A DNA stretch of 6,937 nt from Acidobacteriaceae bacterium (GCA_003156615.1 PMHI01000743.1:1538-8474), one strand, 5' to 3'. Shown: positions 1-6,240, counted from the first letter of the stretch. Notes: generated from the letters alone by a model not told the origin. Program-made: numbers and translations.

Positions 1-428
1 GGCCAGTTTTCGGCGCCGACATAGAGAGTAGTTTCGTTGTCCGGTTCTTTCACCAGCCGGTGCATTTGCTCGTACTTCTTGGCGAACTGATCGTCCTGGG
101 CATTGCGATCGTCAGAGCTGTCGGTCCAAACAACTACGTCACGGGCGTCGGGGCCGAAGATGGCGATCATGGCGTTCTCGTCATGATTGCGGGCGGCACT
201 GTAGAGAGCTTCGGCTGCTTTCTTCGGCGAGGAAAAGGTCTCGTGCTGGCTGCGCGGTCGGGATTGGGGTTTGGCCGGCGGAGACGAGGCCTGAGCCGCT
301 GGCAAAGTCTCTGGGGACGCGTTCTGCGCCAGCACTCGAATCGGAACGACCGCAACCGTAGCCAGCAGCAGGACCCCTATGCTGCTTAGCGATGAGAACC
401 GAAACATTTGCATTGAATCGCGCGACAT
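1..428 (-). CDS. DUF2950 family exported protein, 5' part (runs off the left edge)
   Basis: This is an open frame of 142 codons that continues past the window edge, so only the N-terminal part is visible. Residues 1-35 look like a signal peptide: a short polar start, a hydrophobic stretch SIGVLLLATVAVVPI and a VLA|QN cleavage-like site. A Pro/Ser/Gln-rich linker follows (about 36-62). From about residue 64 the sequence TFSSPKKAAEALYSAARN, then the downstream IFGPDARDVV, fits the start of the DUF2950 family, whose members begin with a segment pairing a short helix with an 'IFGP' turn. DUF2950 proteins are exported and of unknown function, and they commonly sit beside DUF3300 genes, as here: the DUF3300 stop lies 91 bases upstream. 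The ATG at 428 is chosen because GGAAGA (435-440) sits at good spacing and the signal peptide starts there. Two later in-frame ATGs (residues 6 and 8) are possible alternatives. Confidence 0.87.
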   Translation of the reverse strand, partial: MSRDSMQMFRFSSLSSIGVLLLATVAVVPIRVLAQNASPETLPAAQASSPPAKPQSRPRSQHETFSSPKKAAEALYSAARNHDENAMIAIFGPDARDVVVWTDSSDDRNAQDDQFAKKYEQMHRLVKEPDNETTLYVGAENW

Positions 429-519
429 AGTTTCTCTTCCTTTAGCAAAGTTTCTCCGACCGCAAAGACGACCTTCCAAGAGCTCCCGAAGTGTTGGCGC
501 GCAACCATCTCGGGCCACC

Positions 520-1602
520 TTACCGCCGGCCACCGCCACCGCCGCCGTGGAATCCGCCGCCACCGAAACCGCCCCCGTGAAACCCGCCGCCGAAGCTTTC
601 CTGACCGCGGGCGGAAAAGCCTCTCGTTGTGCCTCCGTGGCCGAAGCCGCTAAAGGGACCCGAGCGCACACCAGGGGAGCGATCACCGAATCCGCGAGCG
701 CCGCGTTCGTCCGGAACATTGCGATAACCGAACCCGGAATCGCCGTGATAGAAGCGGTCGCGATCAAAGAAAGCCGGGCCGCCACGCCAGTACGGAGCAC
801 CATGCCAGTAGATACCACGTCCCCACCAGTCCACGCCCCAGTAGGGCCATCCCCAGCCGAATCCCCAAAAGGGTCCGAGATCAAAACCGACCCCGAAGTA
901 AAGTCCGGGGCCACCCCACCAGATGCCGGGAACCTCCACCCAGTCGGGCCAAGGAGTGATGGGATAACCGTAGGCGAACCAGGGATTGTAGGCCGGGACG
1001 TAGACGACATGACTGTCGGGATCCTTCGGCTCGATGGTGATGTAGCCATGCTTGTCGGTCACTTTGATTTGCTCGTTGCTTTTCAAGGTCTTATGTTTCT
1101 TCGCTTCGCGGCGCATCTCCTGGATCGCGTTCATGACATCGCTCGGCTGATTGTAGTAAGCATCGCCGAGTTCAGAAGTCCAGGACAGGTTTGAGGACAG
1201 ATTTCGAATCACGGAAGGAAAAGCCAACAAGGACTTGACCGCGGGAGCCCAGGACTGTTTGTCCGCATCAGCGGCAATTTGCTCCGGCGTAAGTTTCTGG
1301 CGTGCCGCAAGAAAGTCGTTGGCTTGAGCAACCTGCGAGGGATAGCTTGACGCGCCGAGGACGGACGCGACGAGCGAATCCGGATATAAGGCGATGGGCG
1401 CAATGAGCTGTTGCAACTGTTCGGGATTTTCCGTCTGGTAAGGCTGCTTGGACGGAGGTGCTTGCGGCGGGGCTTGCTCCTGCGATGCAGGAGATGCTGT
1501 TTGCTGTTGCTGGACCGGCTGCTGCGCTCCCGCACCGAGCATTGCACACGCCATCGAAGCAACCAGGCTGAGGACCAAAGCGCGTACATTCGATCGTCTC
1601 AT
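520..1602 (-). CDS. DUF3300 domain-containing exported protein
   Basis: The 360-residue protein opens with a signal peptide (residues 1 to about 26, cleavage near GAGA|QQ) and a Gln/Pro/Ala-rich linker (27-60). A DUF3300 domain follows at about 62-215, recognisable from IAPIALYPDSLVASVLGAS (68-86), the Pro/Trp turn SWAPAVKSLLAFP (117-129), WTSELGDAYYNQP and PAYNP. Residues 216-290 are very rich in Trp, Gly, Pro and Tyr (for example FWGFGWGWPYWG), and the tail (about 300-360) is Gly/Phe/His/Arg-rich and low in complexity, ending in GGGGGGRR. It is probably a periplasmic or outer-envelope protein; the biochemical role of DUF3300 is unknown. It lies 91 bases upstream of a DUF2950 gene on the same strand, a pairing seen in many genomes, so the two are probably co-transcribed. 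Upstream of the ATG at 1602 only a modest GGTGAT element is seen. A small open frame ends across this start with an ATGA overlap, which may matter for initiation. Confidence 0.93.
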   Translation of the reverse strand: MRRSNVRALVLSLVASMACAMLGAGAQQPVQQQQTASPASQEQAPPQAPPSKQPYQTENPEQLQQLIAPIALYPDSLVASVLGASSYPSQVAQANDFLAARQKLTPEQIAADADKQSWAPAVKSLLAFPSVIRNLSSNLSWTSELGDAYYNQPSDVMNAIQEMRREAKKHKTLKSNEQIKVTDKHGYITIEPKDPDSHVVYVPAYNPWFAYGYPITPWPDWVEVPGIWWGGPGLYFGVGFDLGPFWGFGWGWPYWGVDWWGRGIYWHGAPYWRGGPAFFDRDRFYHGDSGFGYRNVPDERGARGFGDRSPGVRSGPFSGFGHGGTTRGFSARGQESFGGGFHGGGFGGGGFHGGGGGGRR

Positions 1603-1718
1603 TTCATCACCAATAACCTAACTTGGAAGCCTTTTGGGATCGCCATTTTCTTCGACGCTTTTTCGAGGGCAAAAGTTTCATTTTTCTGTTTCTCGGTCTT
1701 GCCAGGTTTGTTTCGCAT
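1599..1718 (-). CDS. possible small Lys-rich ORF overlapping the DUF3300 start
   Basis: This is an open frame of 39 codons (start MRNKPGKTEKQKN, end VRLLVMK) whose TGA overlaps the DUF3300 ATG as ATGA at 1599-1602, the usual geometry of translational coupling. The frame is open for a further 15 codons upstream of the ATG, back to a TGA. The protein is very rich in Lys and has no membrane segment or known motif. The Shine-Dalgarno signal is weak. A competing frame on the same strand (1607-1744, 45 codons, Arg/Lys-rich) has a better GGAG at about 8 bases from its ATG, so it is not clear which frame, if either, is translated. I recognise no family. It could equally be untranslated leader sequence of the DUF3300 mRNA. 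Confidence 0.2.
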   Translation of the reverse strand: MRNKPGKTEKQKNETFALEKASKKMAIPKGFQVRLLVMK

Positions 1719-1730
1719 TTCAAAACCTGG
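1702..1730. repeat. inverted repeat, 8-bp arms
   Basis: The arms CCAGGTTT (1702-1709) and AAACCTGG (1723-1730) are perfectly complementary and enclose a 13-base loop. A further G1710-C1721 pair is possible if A1722 is bulged. No T-run follows on either strand, so it does not look like an intrinsic terminator. It lies 100-128 bases upstream of the DUF3300 start, where a regulator site or an mRNA leader hairpin would both be plausible. It overlaps the possible small open frame there. Confidence 0.5.
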
Positions 1731-1905
1731 ATCCTTGAGTTCATCGCGTGCGCTCCAAGGAATTCAGATCTACTTCATTCCCAGAGATTCAACTTGGGGC
1801 TTCTCGGTCCGCCATTTCTCCGCGCTCAACGCGGAAATTGACGACAATTCGCACCCCATCCTTGCAGCGCTATGAAGCCAGTCAGGGCTGGCTGGCCACC
1901 GCGTC

Positions 1906-2034
1906 TCAGTAACACGGCCGAAACTCCGGACGCCTGGTCTCTCTTGCCCGCTGCCTGCGGGCGGCGTCTGCCCCAGTGGCCAGCGCCAAAAACGCCAAAA
2001 TGGCGGCGATCATTTGAGACTTACTCGGTGTCAT
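1906..2034 (-). CDS. possible small exported or membrane peptide
   Basis: This is an open frame of 42 codons. The N-terminus MTPSKSQMIAAILAFLALA followed by TGADAA reads like a signal peptide or single membrane segment (hydrophobic core about residues 8-20, cleavage-like ADA|AR), followed by a short Arg-rich tail ending EFRPCY. The start at 2034 is supported by a good Shine-Dalgarno region: GGAGGTG further up and AGAGG at about 5 bases, made of two tandem copies of GAGGTGCA. The 'SKSQMIAAILAFL' stretch loosely recalls the start of TM2-domain proteins, but the rest of that domain is absent, so I assign no family. It could be a degraded remnant or chance. Confidence 0.28.
   Translation of the reverse strand: MTPSKSQMIAAILAFLALATGADAARRQRARETRRPEFRPCY
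1988..2005 (-). terminator. weak terminator-like hairpin (minus strand)
   Basis: Read on the minus strand, CGCCA-TTT-TGGCG (2005 down to 1993) is followed directly by five T (1992-1988). The stem is only 5 bp, shorter than a typical intrinsic terminator, and it lies inside the possible small peptide frame 1906-2034. If that frame is not real, it could end a leftward transcript. Confidence 0.2.
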
Positions 2035-2194
2035 CTGCACCTCTGCACCTCCGAATTGGTTCGATGCGTGGGGAGAAGTGGCTTCAATTTCTGATAGGCC
2101 AGCATTTCTGAAACGTCGGCATCCTTCCGGATTGTAAGTCCCAGTCAACACAGCGCTTTGCATTGGTTGTCGGGTTGCACCTTTGCGTTGCGGC

Positions 2195-2424
2195 ATGAGA
2201 GATCTGAACGACATGCAGAATCATCCGCGCGAACAGGTCTATGTCGGGATGAAGACGCTCTCGGAAAAGCAGGGCAAGGACCCCCTGCCCGCCGCTCCAC
2301 CTCCCAACCCCGTCGTAGTTCCCGGGGGGGGACAGCCGCGCCCGATCCAACGGCTGCAGACTTGCAGAAGCAGAAACAGGACGTGCAGGCGGAAGCACCG
2401 CCAGACTCCGGTTCGGACAATTAG
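2195..2424 (+). pseudogene. small Pro/Gln-rich reading frame broken at a run of eight G
   Basis: From the ATG at 2195 the frame reads MRDLNDMQNHPREQVYVGMK and on through a Pro-rich segment (PLPAAPPPNPVVVPGG) up to a run of eight G at 2324-2331. Past the run the coding-like sequence continues in a different frame (TAAPDPTAADLQKQKQ, then an acidic PPDSGSDN tail) to TAG at 2422-2424. One extra G would join both parts into a single 76-residue hydrophilic protein. Third codon positions are G/C-rich on both sides of the run and in the matching frames, which argues that this was one gene. The start is uncertain: the ATG at 2213 has a GAGAG upstream at about 9 bases and may be the true one. I recognise no family. 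The break could be inactivation, a phase-variable tract, slippage during expression, or a sequencing error in the homopolymer. Confidence 0.45.
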
Positions 2425-2501
2425 GTCATCAGCACAACTCTTGGCCGATCCATTCAGCCAAGCGCAAAAACTGATCGCAAGGCAGGACAGAGGAATTCGT
2501 C

Positions 2502-2885
2502 ATGGATAAGGTCGCAGGAAAGATCGCACTGGGTAGTGACGGAAGCGCAGACATAGGCCTTGCCACCCGCGAAGGAATTGCTCGAAGAAGGTGCGTTTGT
2601 CGTCATCGCCGAGAGCAGAAAGCGGAAACTAGGCGCTGAGGTGCAGAGACTCAGGATCGACGTTAGAGCGATCTACGCAGATGGGGGCAGATTGGCCCAC
2701 CTCGAGCGTTTCTATTCCGACATCACGAAGAGGAATGGCAAACTGGAGGTGGTGTTCGCCAACGGCGACTTCTACGAGATCAAACCGCACGACCAGTCGA
2801 CGGAGGACGCGCGGTCTCTGTGCTTCTGCCGCTTAAGGACAAGAATGATGCGATCCTTAGAGGAAACAATACTGATTTGGTATAG
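2502..2885 (+). pseudogene. short-chain dehydrogenase/reductase (SDR) pseudogene, frameshifted and truncated
   Basis: The ATG at 2502, with AGAGGA about 9 bases upstream, opens MDKVAGKIALGSDGSADIG, which aligns by eye to the Rossmann start of classical SDRs (KIALVTGGSxGIGLAT). Two motif glycines have become Asp. After GLAT one extra C in the CCC at 2566-2568 shifts the frame. The next frame carries ELLEEGAFVVIAESRKRKL, then RFYSDITKRNGKLEVVFAN, matching the strand-helix-strand part that precedes the NAG motif, which is now NGD. Near 2817 a second shift is needed to read SVLLPLKDKNDAILRGN, matching the 'ALPLLKDGGSVIL' strand, before TAG at 2883-2885. The segment with the catalytic Ser, the YxxxK and the C-terminus is missing, so about half of a usual 245-250 residue SDR remains. 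It belongs to a different SDR subgroup from the intact gene at 2938-3714 and is surely non-functional as an oxidoreductase. Confidence 0.82.
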
Positions 2886-2937
2886 CTGACGCAATTCGAA
2901 GCAAGACGTCCGTGGTGTGCTGCCGAGCTGATCCTCG

Positions 2938-3714
2938 TCAGCTTGCGGGCAGATCCACACCAGAGAAGCTTTGGCAGGCGTCGAGTAGTCTCTGCTGCCT
3001 TTCCGCATCCCGGCTGGCTGGGTTCGGTGCGCGAGGTCGCATGTGATAGAAATACTCTCCCGTAACCGTCGCAGCCGGGTCATCACTGACGGCGAGCCAA
3101 ACCTGCGTACGATGCCCGGCATCCAGATCGTCCGGCGCGCCCGCCCCTCCCATCTTGGTTGCCACCCACCCGGGCTCCAAAGCATTAGAGAGAACATCCG
3201 GCCAGCGGTGTGCGATCCCAAAAGCCAGAAGCACATCATGCAGTTTAGTGTCGGAGTAAGCCTGCTGCCCCTGCCATGGGCGCTGCTCCCACGCCAGATC
3301 CTTCAGGCTTCGATCCCCGCTTTTATGGAGGCCGGAACTAAGGTAGACGAGTCGTTTCGGCTTCTGGATCAGCGCGGTTAGGAGATATGGCGCGAGTGTA
3401 TTCACGGCAAACACCTGAGGCAGGCCGTCCTCGGTCGCAATGCGTCGAGGTTCCCTGTACCCGATACCTGCGTTGTGGATCACTGCATCGAAGGAGCCGA
3501 GTGCATTGACCTGCTCGGCCAGGTTGCGCGTTTGCGCTATGCTCGTCAGATCGCCGATGACGACTGTCTCCGCTCCGGGAACGGCGGACAGGGCTTCCCG
3601 CCCTCGCTGCTCGTTTCGAGCGTGCACGACTACGCCATGGCCTTGCTCGACGAGGAGTTGTGCTGCCATGCGGCCGAGCCCGTCAGAGGAACCTGTGATG
3701 AACACGCGCGCCAT
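2938..3714 (-). CDS. SDR family NAD(P)-dependent oxidoreductase
   Basis: This is a 258-residue protein with all core features of a short-chain dehydrogenase: the nucleotide-binding TGSSDGLG (residues 7-14), D55 in IGDLTS after strand 3, NAG (81-83), the helix-4 Asn in VNT (N105), the catalytic Ser in YLSSG (S126/S127) and Y153-S-D-T-K157, with PGWVATKM after the active site. The usual NNAG is HNAG here. It should oxidise or reduce an alcohol/carbonyl substrate in the cytoplasm; H31-A-R32-like residues after strand 2 (VVVHARN) hint at NADPH, but this is inference and the substrate is unknown. Length is typical. The frame is open 18 codons further upstream, but the ATG at 3714 is chosen because AAGAGG (3724-3729) lies 9 bases before it and the Rossmann strand begins at residue 3. 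It starts 50 bases after the PsiE-like gene ends, so it is probably the last gene of that unit. Confidence 0.93.
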   Translation of the reverse strand: MARVFITGSSDGLGRMAAQLLVEQGHGVVVHARNEQRGREALSAVPGAETVVIGDLTSIAQTRNLAEQVNALGSFDAVIHNAGIGYREPRRIATEDGLPQVFAVNTLAPYLLTALIQKPKRLVYLSSGLHKSGDRSLKDLAWEQRPWQGQQAYSDTKLHDVLLAFGIAHRWPDVLSNALEPGWVATKMGGAGAPDDLDAGHRTQVWLAVSDDPAATVTGEYFYHMRPRAPNPASRDAERQQRLLDACQSFSGVDLPAS

Positions 3715-3764
3715 TATCTCTTGCCTCTTGTATATCTCCAGGGTCTGGTATGCGGCCGCTCCTG

Positions 3765-4184
3765 TCAATGAGCGGAAGAGTTTTCCTTTTGCGTTTGTCT
3801 CTCAAAGTAGAAGGCCACGCCAAGGGCCAGAATGATAGCTGCGATACCAAGCAGCGTCATGCCCGGAATGCCATCGGGTTCAACGATGATGACTTTTCTC
3901 GCCATCGCGATCAGAGCCACTTCAAGGACTAAGCGAACACGGATCGCATCTTTGTGGACGTATGCCTTCAACGTATCCAGCAACTCGACCCCGATAAGGA
4001 CTAACAGGAAAAACGCAAAAACATCGAGGAGACCCTGAACCGGGATCAGAAATCGCGGAGGCTTCCAGATCTCTTCAGCAATCAAGACCCCTAGATGTAC
4101 GGTGGCCAGCACCACAACCAGGATGAGCAGAATTGCGAGAGTTAGAGCAATGAACTTCTGGGCTTTGTTCAGGAGGGTTTCCAT
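3765..4184 (-). CDS. PsiE-family (phosphate-starvation-inducible type) inner-membrane protein
   Basis: This is a 139-residue protein with four hydrophobic segments (about 11-35, 46-69, 82-100 and 107-127) and the family-like stretches LIGVELLDTLKAYVHKD (63-79) and LEVALIAMARKVII (87-100). The length is close to the roughly 136 residues of E. coli PsiE. PsiE proteins are integral membrane proteins named for induction under phosphate starvation in E. coli; their molecular function is unknown, and no pho-box-like site is evident here. The ATG at 4184 is chosen over the much longer upstream frame (to about 4598) because GAGAGGA lies just before it, the membrane segment begins soon after, and the longer frame would run antiparallel in frame through the DUF4188 gene. 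It lies 124 bases after that gene and 50 bases before the SDR gene, all on the same strand. The PsiE assignment is from motif resemblance by eye. Confidence 0.85.
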   Translation of the reverse strand: METLLNKAQKFIALTLAILLILVVVLATVHLGVLIAEEIWKPPRFLIPVQGLLDVFAFFLLVLIGVELLDTLKAYVHKDAIRVRLVLEVALIAMARKVIIVEPDGIPGMTLLGIAAIILALGVAFYFERQTQKENSSAH

Positions 4185-4307
4185 TTCGTTTCCTCTCCGG
4201 TGATTCGGTTTCGACAATAATACTTGCCCCTGTGGATCGCTGTGCGATTGAAGAATTGGGAGCTGGAACGGTATTGGGCATGCTCTTTCGGCACCTGTTG
4301 GCCTGCG

Positions 4308-4319
4308 CTCAGCGCTGAG
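4308..4319. repeat. perfect 12-base palindrome over the DUF4188 stop codon
   Basis: CTCAGCGCTGAG is self-complementary and spans the TGA at 4309-4311. No T-run follows on the minus strand, so it is not an intrinsic terminator. It may be a protein site or a chance consequence of the codons. Confidence 0.4.
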
Positions 4320-4824
4320 GGTCCAGATCCAATTCGGCCACCGGCGGTGGTGCCGCCGCCGCTCCTGCAATGCCCAACCGCTGGCGGGAGCTGAACATAG
4401 GACCAAGCGCTTCGCGTGACGGCGCGAACGCCAACAAGCCGAGCGGCTTCGGGATATCGTCATAGATCGCCTCGATTCCGCCGCGCAGAAAGTACGTCTC
4501 GTGCCAGAAACCGGTACCGCCAGAGTCACGCAGAAATTGTTTCCACCAGGCTCGGTGCGGTTCCGAACGCGCCCAGGTTTCCAATGATTGAAAATCACGC
4601 CAGTATTGACGTATGCCCACGTGCGGAGGAAAGAGCGAAATAATTAGATTCTCGTGCAGCAGCAGACCTTCGGGCGCAGCTTTCACGGCGCTCTGTATTT
4701 TGGGTCCGAACCCCTGCAGCGTCTTCAGTCCGCTTAGCAGATTAACCCGCATCCCCAGATAGACCACCACCAGATCGGGATAGCCGCTCAGATCAACGGT
4801 TATGCGCTTTACCTTACCGGCCAT
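4309..4824 (-). CDS. DUF4188 / monooxygenase-like family protein (dimeric alpha-beta barrel type)
   Basis: This is a 171-residue soluble protein. The pattern VVVYLGMRVN (19-28), a helix around GFGPKIQSAVKA (38-49), QYWRDFQSLETWARSEPH (73-90), then GTGFWHETYFLRGGIEAIY (103-121) fits DUF4188 proteins, annotated as monooxygenase-like with a ferredoxin-like alpha-beta barrel fold. The order of strand, helix, 'QYWR.F..L..WA', 'WHETY' and 'EAIY' is the usual one. The Ala/Pro-rich tail (about 150-171) is extra. No catalytic reaction can be stated, and no cofactor motif is visible. The ATG at 4824 is preferred over a TTG 18 bases upstream because AGGAGG lies 7 bases before it. That Shine-Dalgarno can pair with CCTCC just before the ATG. 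A perfect 12-base palindrome (4308-4319) covers the stop codon. It is the first gene of a leftward group with the PsiE-like and SDR genes. Confidence 0.86.
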   Translation of the reverse strand: MAGKVKRITVDLSGYPDLVVVYLGMRVNLLSGLKTLQGFGPKIQSAVKAAPEGLLLHENLIISLFPPHVGIRQYWRDFQSLETWARSEPHRAWWKQFLRDSGGTGFWHETYFLRGGIEAIYDDIPKPLGLLAFAPSREALGPMFSSRQRLGIAGAAAAPPPVAELDLDPQR

Positions 4825-4836
4825 GGAGGAACCTCC
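4825..4836 (-). promoter_or_regulatory. ribosome binding site inside a short inverted repeat
   Basis: On the minus strand the leader reads GAGAGGAGGTTCCTCC directly before the DUF4188 ATG. The AGGAGG is a near-perfect Shine-Dalgarno at 7 bases spacing, but GGAG can pair with CTCC across a four-base GTTC loop, which would hide both the ribosome site and the bases next to the start. This is a small hairpin; whether it matters depends on the rest of the leader. Confidence 0.45.
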
Positions 4837-5040
4837 TCTCAATTTGGGGAACCGCCTGAGCGACGCAGTGCAATCCGCTAACCGATTCCAGTTGCTGAAT
4901 CAAGAAGACTTACATCGAAACAAAGTGCCGAGGTTTCAGAAATTCCGACCCGTCAGAAAATAGCAATTTGGCGTGATGACCAGGCGATCGACCCACAGTG
5001 GTATAGAATAGCGCGCTAAAGCAAGTACCTCTAACCCCAG
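4825..5040. promoter_or_regulatory. divergent intergenic region between the DUF4188 gene and the sensor kinase
   Basis: This 216-base gap must hold promoters for the leftward DUF4188 group and the rightward kinase-regulator pair. A -10-like TAGAAT (5004-5009, within TATAGAATA, which resembles a -10 on both strands) lies about 32 bases before the kinase ATG, but no matching -35 is seen at 16-18 bases. TCAGAAA occurs twice (4936-4942 and 4953-4959), 17 bases apart, in the same direction. The kinase ATG lacks a recognisable Shine-Dalgarno. The placement as a shared control region is inferred from gene orientation only. Confidence 0.4.
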
Positions 5041-6240
5041 ATGCAAACCACTCCCGCTAAGCCGCACAAGCTTAGTGCGCCATTGCGGTACGCATTGGCA
5101 ATCGCCTTCGTGGCAGCGGCCCTATTCCTGTCGCTGGCATTGCAAGTTTCGTTCGGGAATCCTTTTTGGCTTTTCTTCCCCGTTGCGGTCATTGCCAGTA
5201 CGTGGTTCGGCGGGAGGGGCCCTGGCTGGCTCGCAGTTGGCTTAAGCACACTGGCGGTTCTGTATTACTTCATTCCGCCAATCCGTTCGTTTGCCATAAA
5301 GCCACGGGATGTCCCCTTTTTTCTCGCATTCATTGCCTGTGAACTAATCGCGAATCGTTTGATTTCATGGCGGAAGCAAACAGAAGATTCCCTCAGGCGG
5401 TCCCGGGATGAGCTGGAAGCACGGGTTGAAGAACGCACGGCTGATCTGAAGAACGCAAACGATGCGCTTCTCAATCAGATGGCGGAACAAAGGCGCACCG
5501 AAGGGGCTCTCCAGGTAACGCGGACCGAACTTGCTCGCGTGGTTCGGATCACTACAATCGGTGAGCTTGCAGCGTCCATTGCCCACGAAGTGAATCAGCC
5601 GCTCGCGGCGGTTGTGGCCAATGCTGACGCTTGCGTGGCGTGGCTCACCCGTGATAATCCGGACCTGGTCGAGGCACGGGCGGCAGCGGAGCGCACGACG
5701 CAAGGGGCGACGCGGGCCTCCGAGGTAATTGGCCGAATTCGCTCGCTCATTAACAAGACGGCTCCGGAGAGAGCGTGGATTCAAATCAACGAAATCATCG
5801 GAGTGGTTGTCGCTCTAGCCGATCGTCAAGCGTCGCAGAACGAGGTCTCCGTCGTGACTGACCTCGCCCCGGACCTACCTACAGTCCTGGGCGATAAAAT
5901 CCAGTTGCAGCAGGTAATCCTGAATCTTATGCTGAACGGAATCGAAGCGATGAGCGGCGTTAACGACCGCTCACGGAAGCTGCTGATCCGGTCTCAAATG
6001 CAGGATCGAGACGAGGTTCGAGTTTCCGTCGAGGACAGCGGAGTCGGAGTGAAGGCGGAGATCATGGGCCGGCTTTTTGAACCTTTCTTTACGACTCGAT
6101 CGCAAGGCATCGGGATGGGGTTGCCCATCAGCCGCTCGATCATTGAAGCGCATGGCGGCAGGTTATGGGCCGAATCGACCGTGAATCGAGGGTCTATCTT
6201 TCAGTTCACTCTGCCCCGTGGAGGCGATGCCGCCGCATGA
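5041..6240 (+). CDS. membrane-bound sensor histidine kinase, DUF4118 (KdpD-like 4-TM) type
   Basis: This 399-residue kinase has four membrane segments close together (about 15-35, 42-57, 62-78 and 91-107), including [16 protein letters not shown] and YYFIPP, typical of the DUF4118 domain shared with KdpD-type kinases. A charged coiled-coil segment (about 112-165, with [12 protein letters not shown]) links to a HisKA dimerisation domain whose phospho-acceptor is H182 in [13 protein letters not shown]. The ATP domain has the N box [10 protein letters not shown] (295-304), G1 DSGVGV (332-337), F box FEPFFTT (346-352) and G2 GIGMGL (356-361), so it should be active. The HEVNQPL type is common among kinases paired with FixJ-like regulators. 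No PAS, GAF or periplasmic domain is present, so the signal is unknown and may be sensed within the membrane. The ATG at 5041 follows no clear Shine-Dalgarno. The stop overlaps the regulator start by ATGA, so the two are co-translated. Confidence 0.95.
   Translation: MQTTPAKPHKLSAPLRYALAIAFVAAALFLSLALQVSFGNPFWLFFPVAVIASTWFGGRGPGWLAVGLSTLAVLYYFIPPIRSFAIKPRDVPFFLAFIACELIANRLISWRKQTEDSLRRSRDELEARVEERTADLKNANDALLNQMAEQRRTEGALQVTRTELARVVRITTIGELAASIAHEVNQPLAAVVANADACVAWLTRDNPDLVEARAAAERTTQGATRASEVIGRIRSLINKTAPERAWIQINEIIGVVVALADRQASQNEVSVVTDLAPDLPTVLGDKIQLQQVILNLMLNGIEAMSGVNDRSRKLLIRSQMQDRDEVRVSVEDSGVGVKAEIMGRLFEPFFTTRSQGIGMGLPISRSIIEAHGGRLWAESTVNRGSIFQFTLPRGGDAAA

Larger units (their letters stand above)
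1603..2194. other. gene-poor stretch of about 590 bases
   Basis: No convincing gene of normal size lies here on either strand. Apart from short open frames near 1599-1744 and 1906-2034, both minus strand, it holds one perfect 8-bp inverted repeat (1702-1709 with 1723-1730) and one small A-flanked hairpin (1993-2005). The left part presumably carries the promoter and leader of the DUF3300-DUF2950 unit, but I cannot point to a good -35/-10 pair. Base composition in the first 250 bases is visibly more A/T-rich than in the neighbouring genes, as expected for non-coding DNA. Confidence 0.6.

Noticed and set aside
60..389. Plus-strand open frame of 109 codons
   Set aside because: It is antisense to the DUF2950 frame, which has a signal peptide, a ribosome site and family similarity and explains this DNA.
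379..1194. Plus-strand open frame of 271 codons, Ala/Pro/Thr-rich
   Set aside because: It lies wholly antisense to the DUF2950 start and the well-supported DUF3300 gene; its composition is the mirror of the Gly/Trp/Pro-rich coding sequence and it has no ribosome site or domain.
1411..1875. Plus-strand open frame of 154 codons rich in Leu/Arg/Cys
   Set aside because: Its first part is antisense to the DUF3300 signal-peptide region and the rest runs through A/T-rich intergenic DNA; no domain or start signal.
2885..2942. Inverted repeat GCTGACG (2885-2891) / CGTCAGC (2936-2942)
   Set aside because: The arms are 7 bp with a 44-base spacer and no T-run; one arm overlaps the SDR stop. It is not a convincing terminator and could easily be chance.
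4195..4235. A -10-like TATTAT before the PsiE-like gene on the minus strand
   Set aside because: No -35-like hexamer lies at 16-18 bases, so a promoter cannot be supported; the gene may be read from the DUF4188 transcript.
4185..4598. N-terminal extension of the PsiE-like frame back to about 4598
   Set aside because: The extension overlaps the DUF4188 gene on the same strand in another frame, has no membrane or domain character, and a good ribosome site marks the ATG at 4184.
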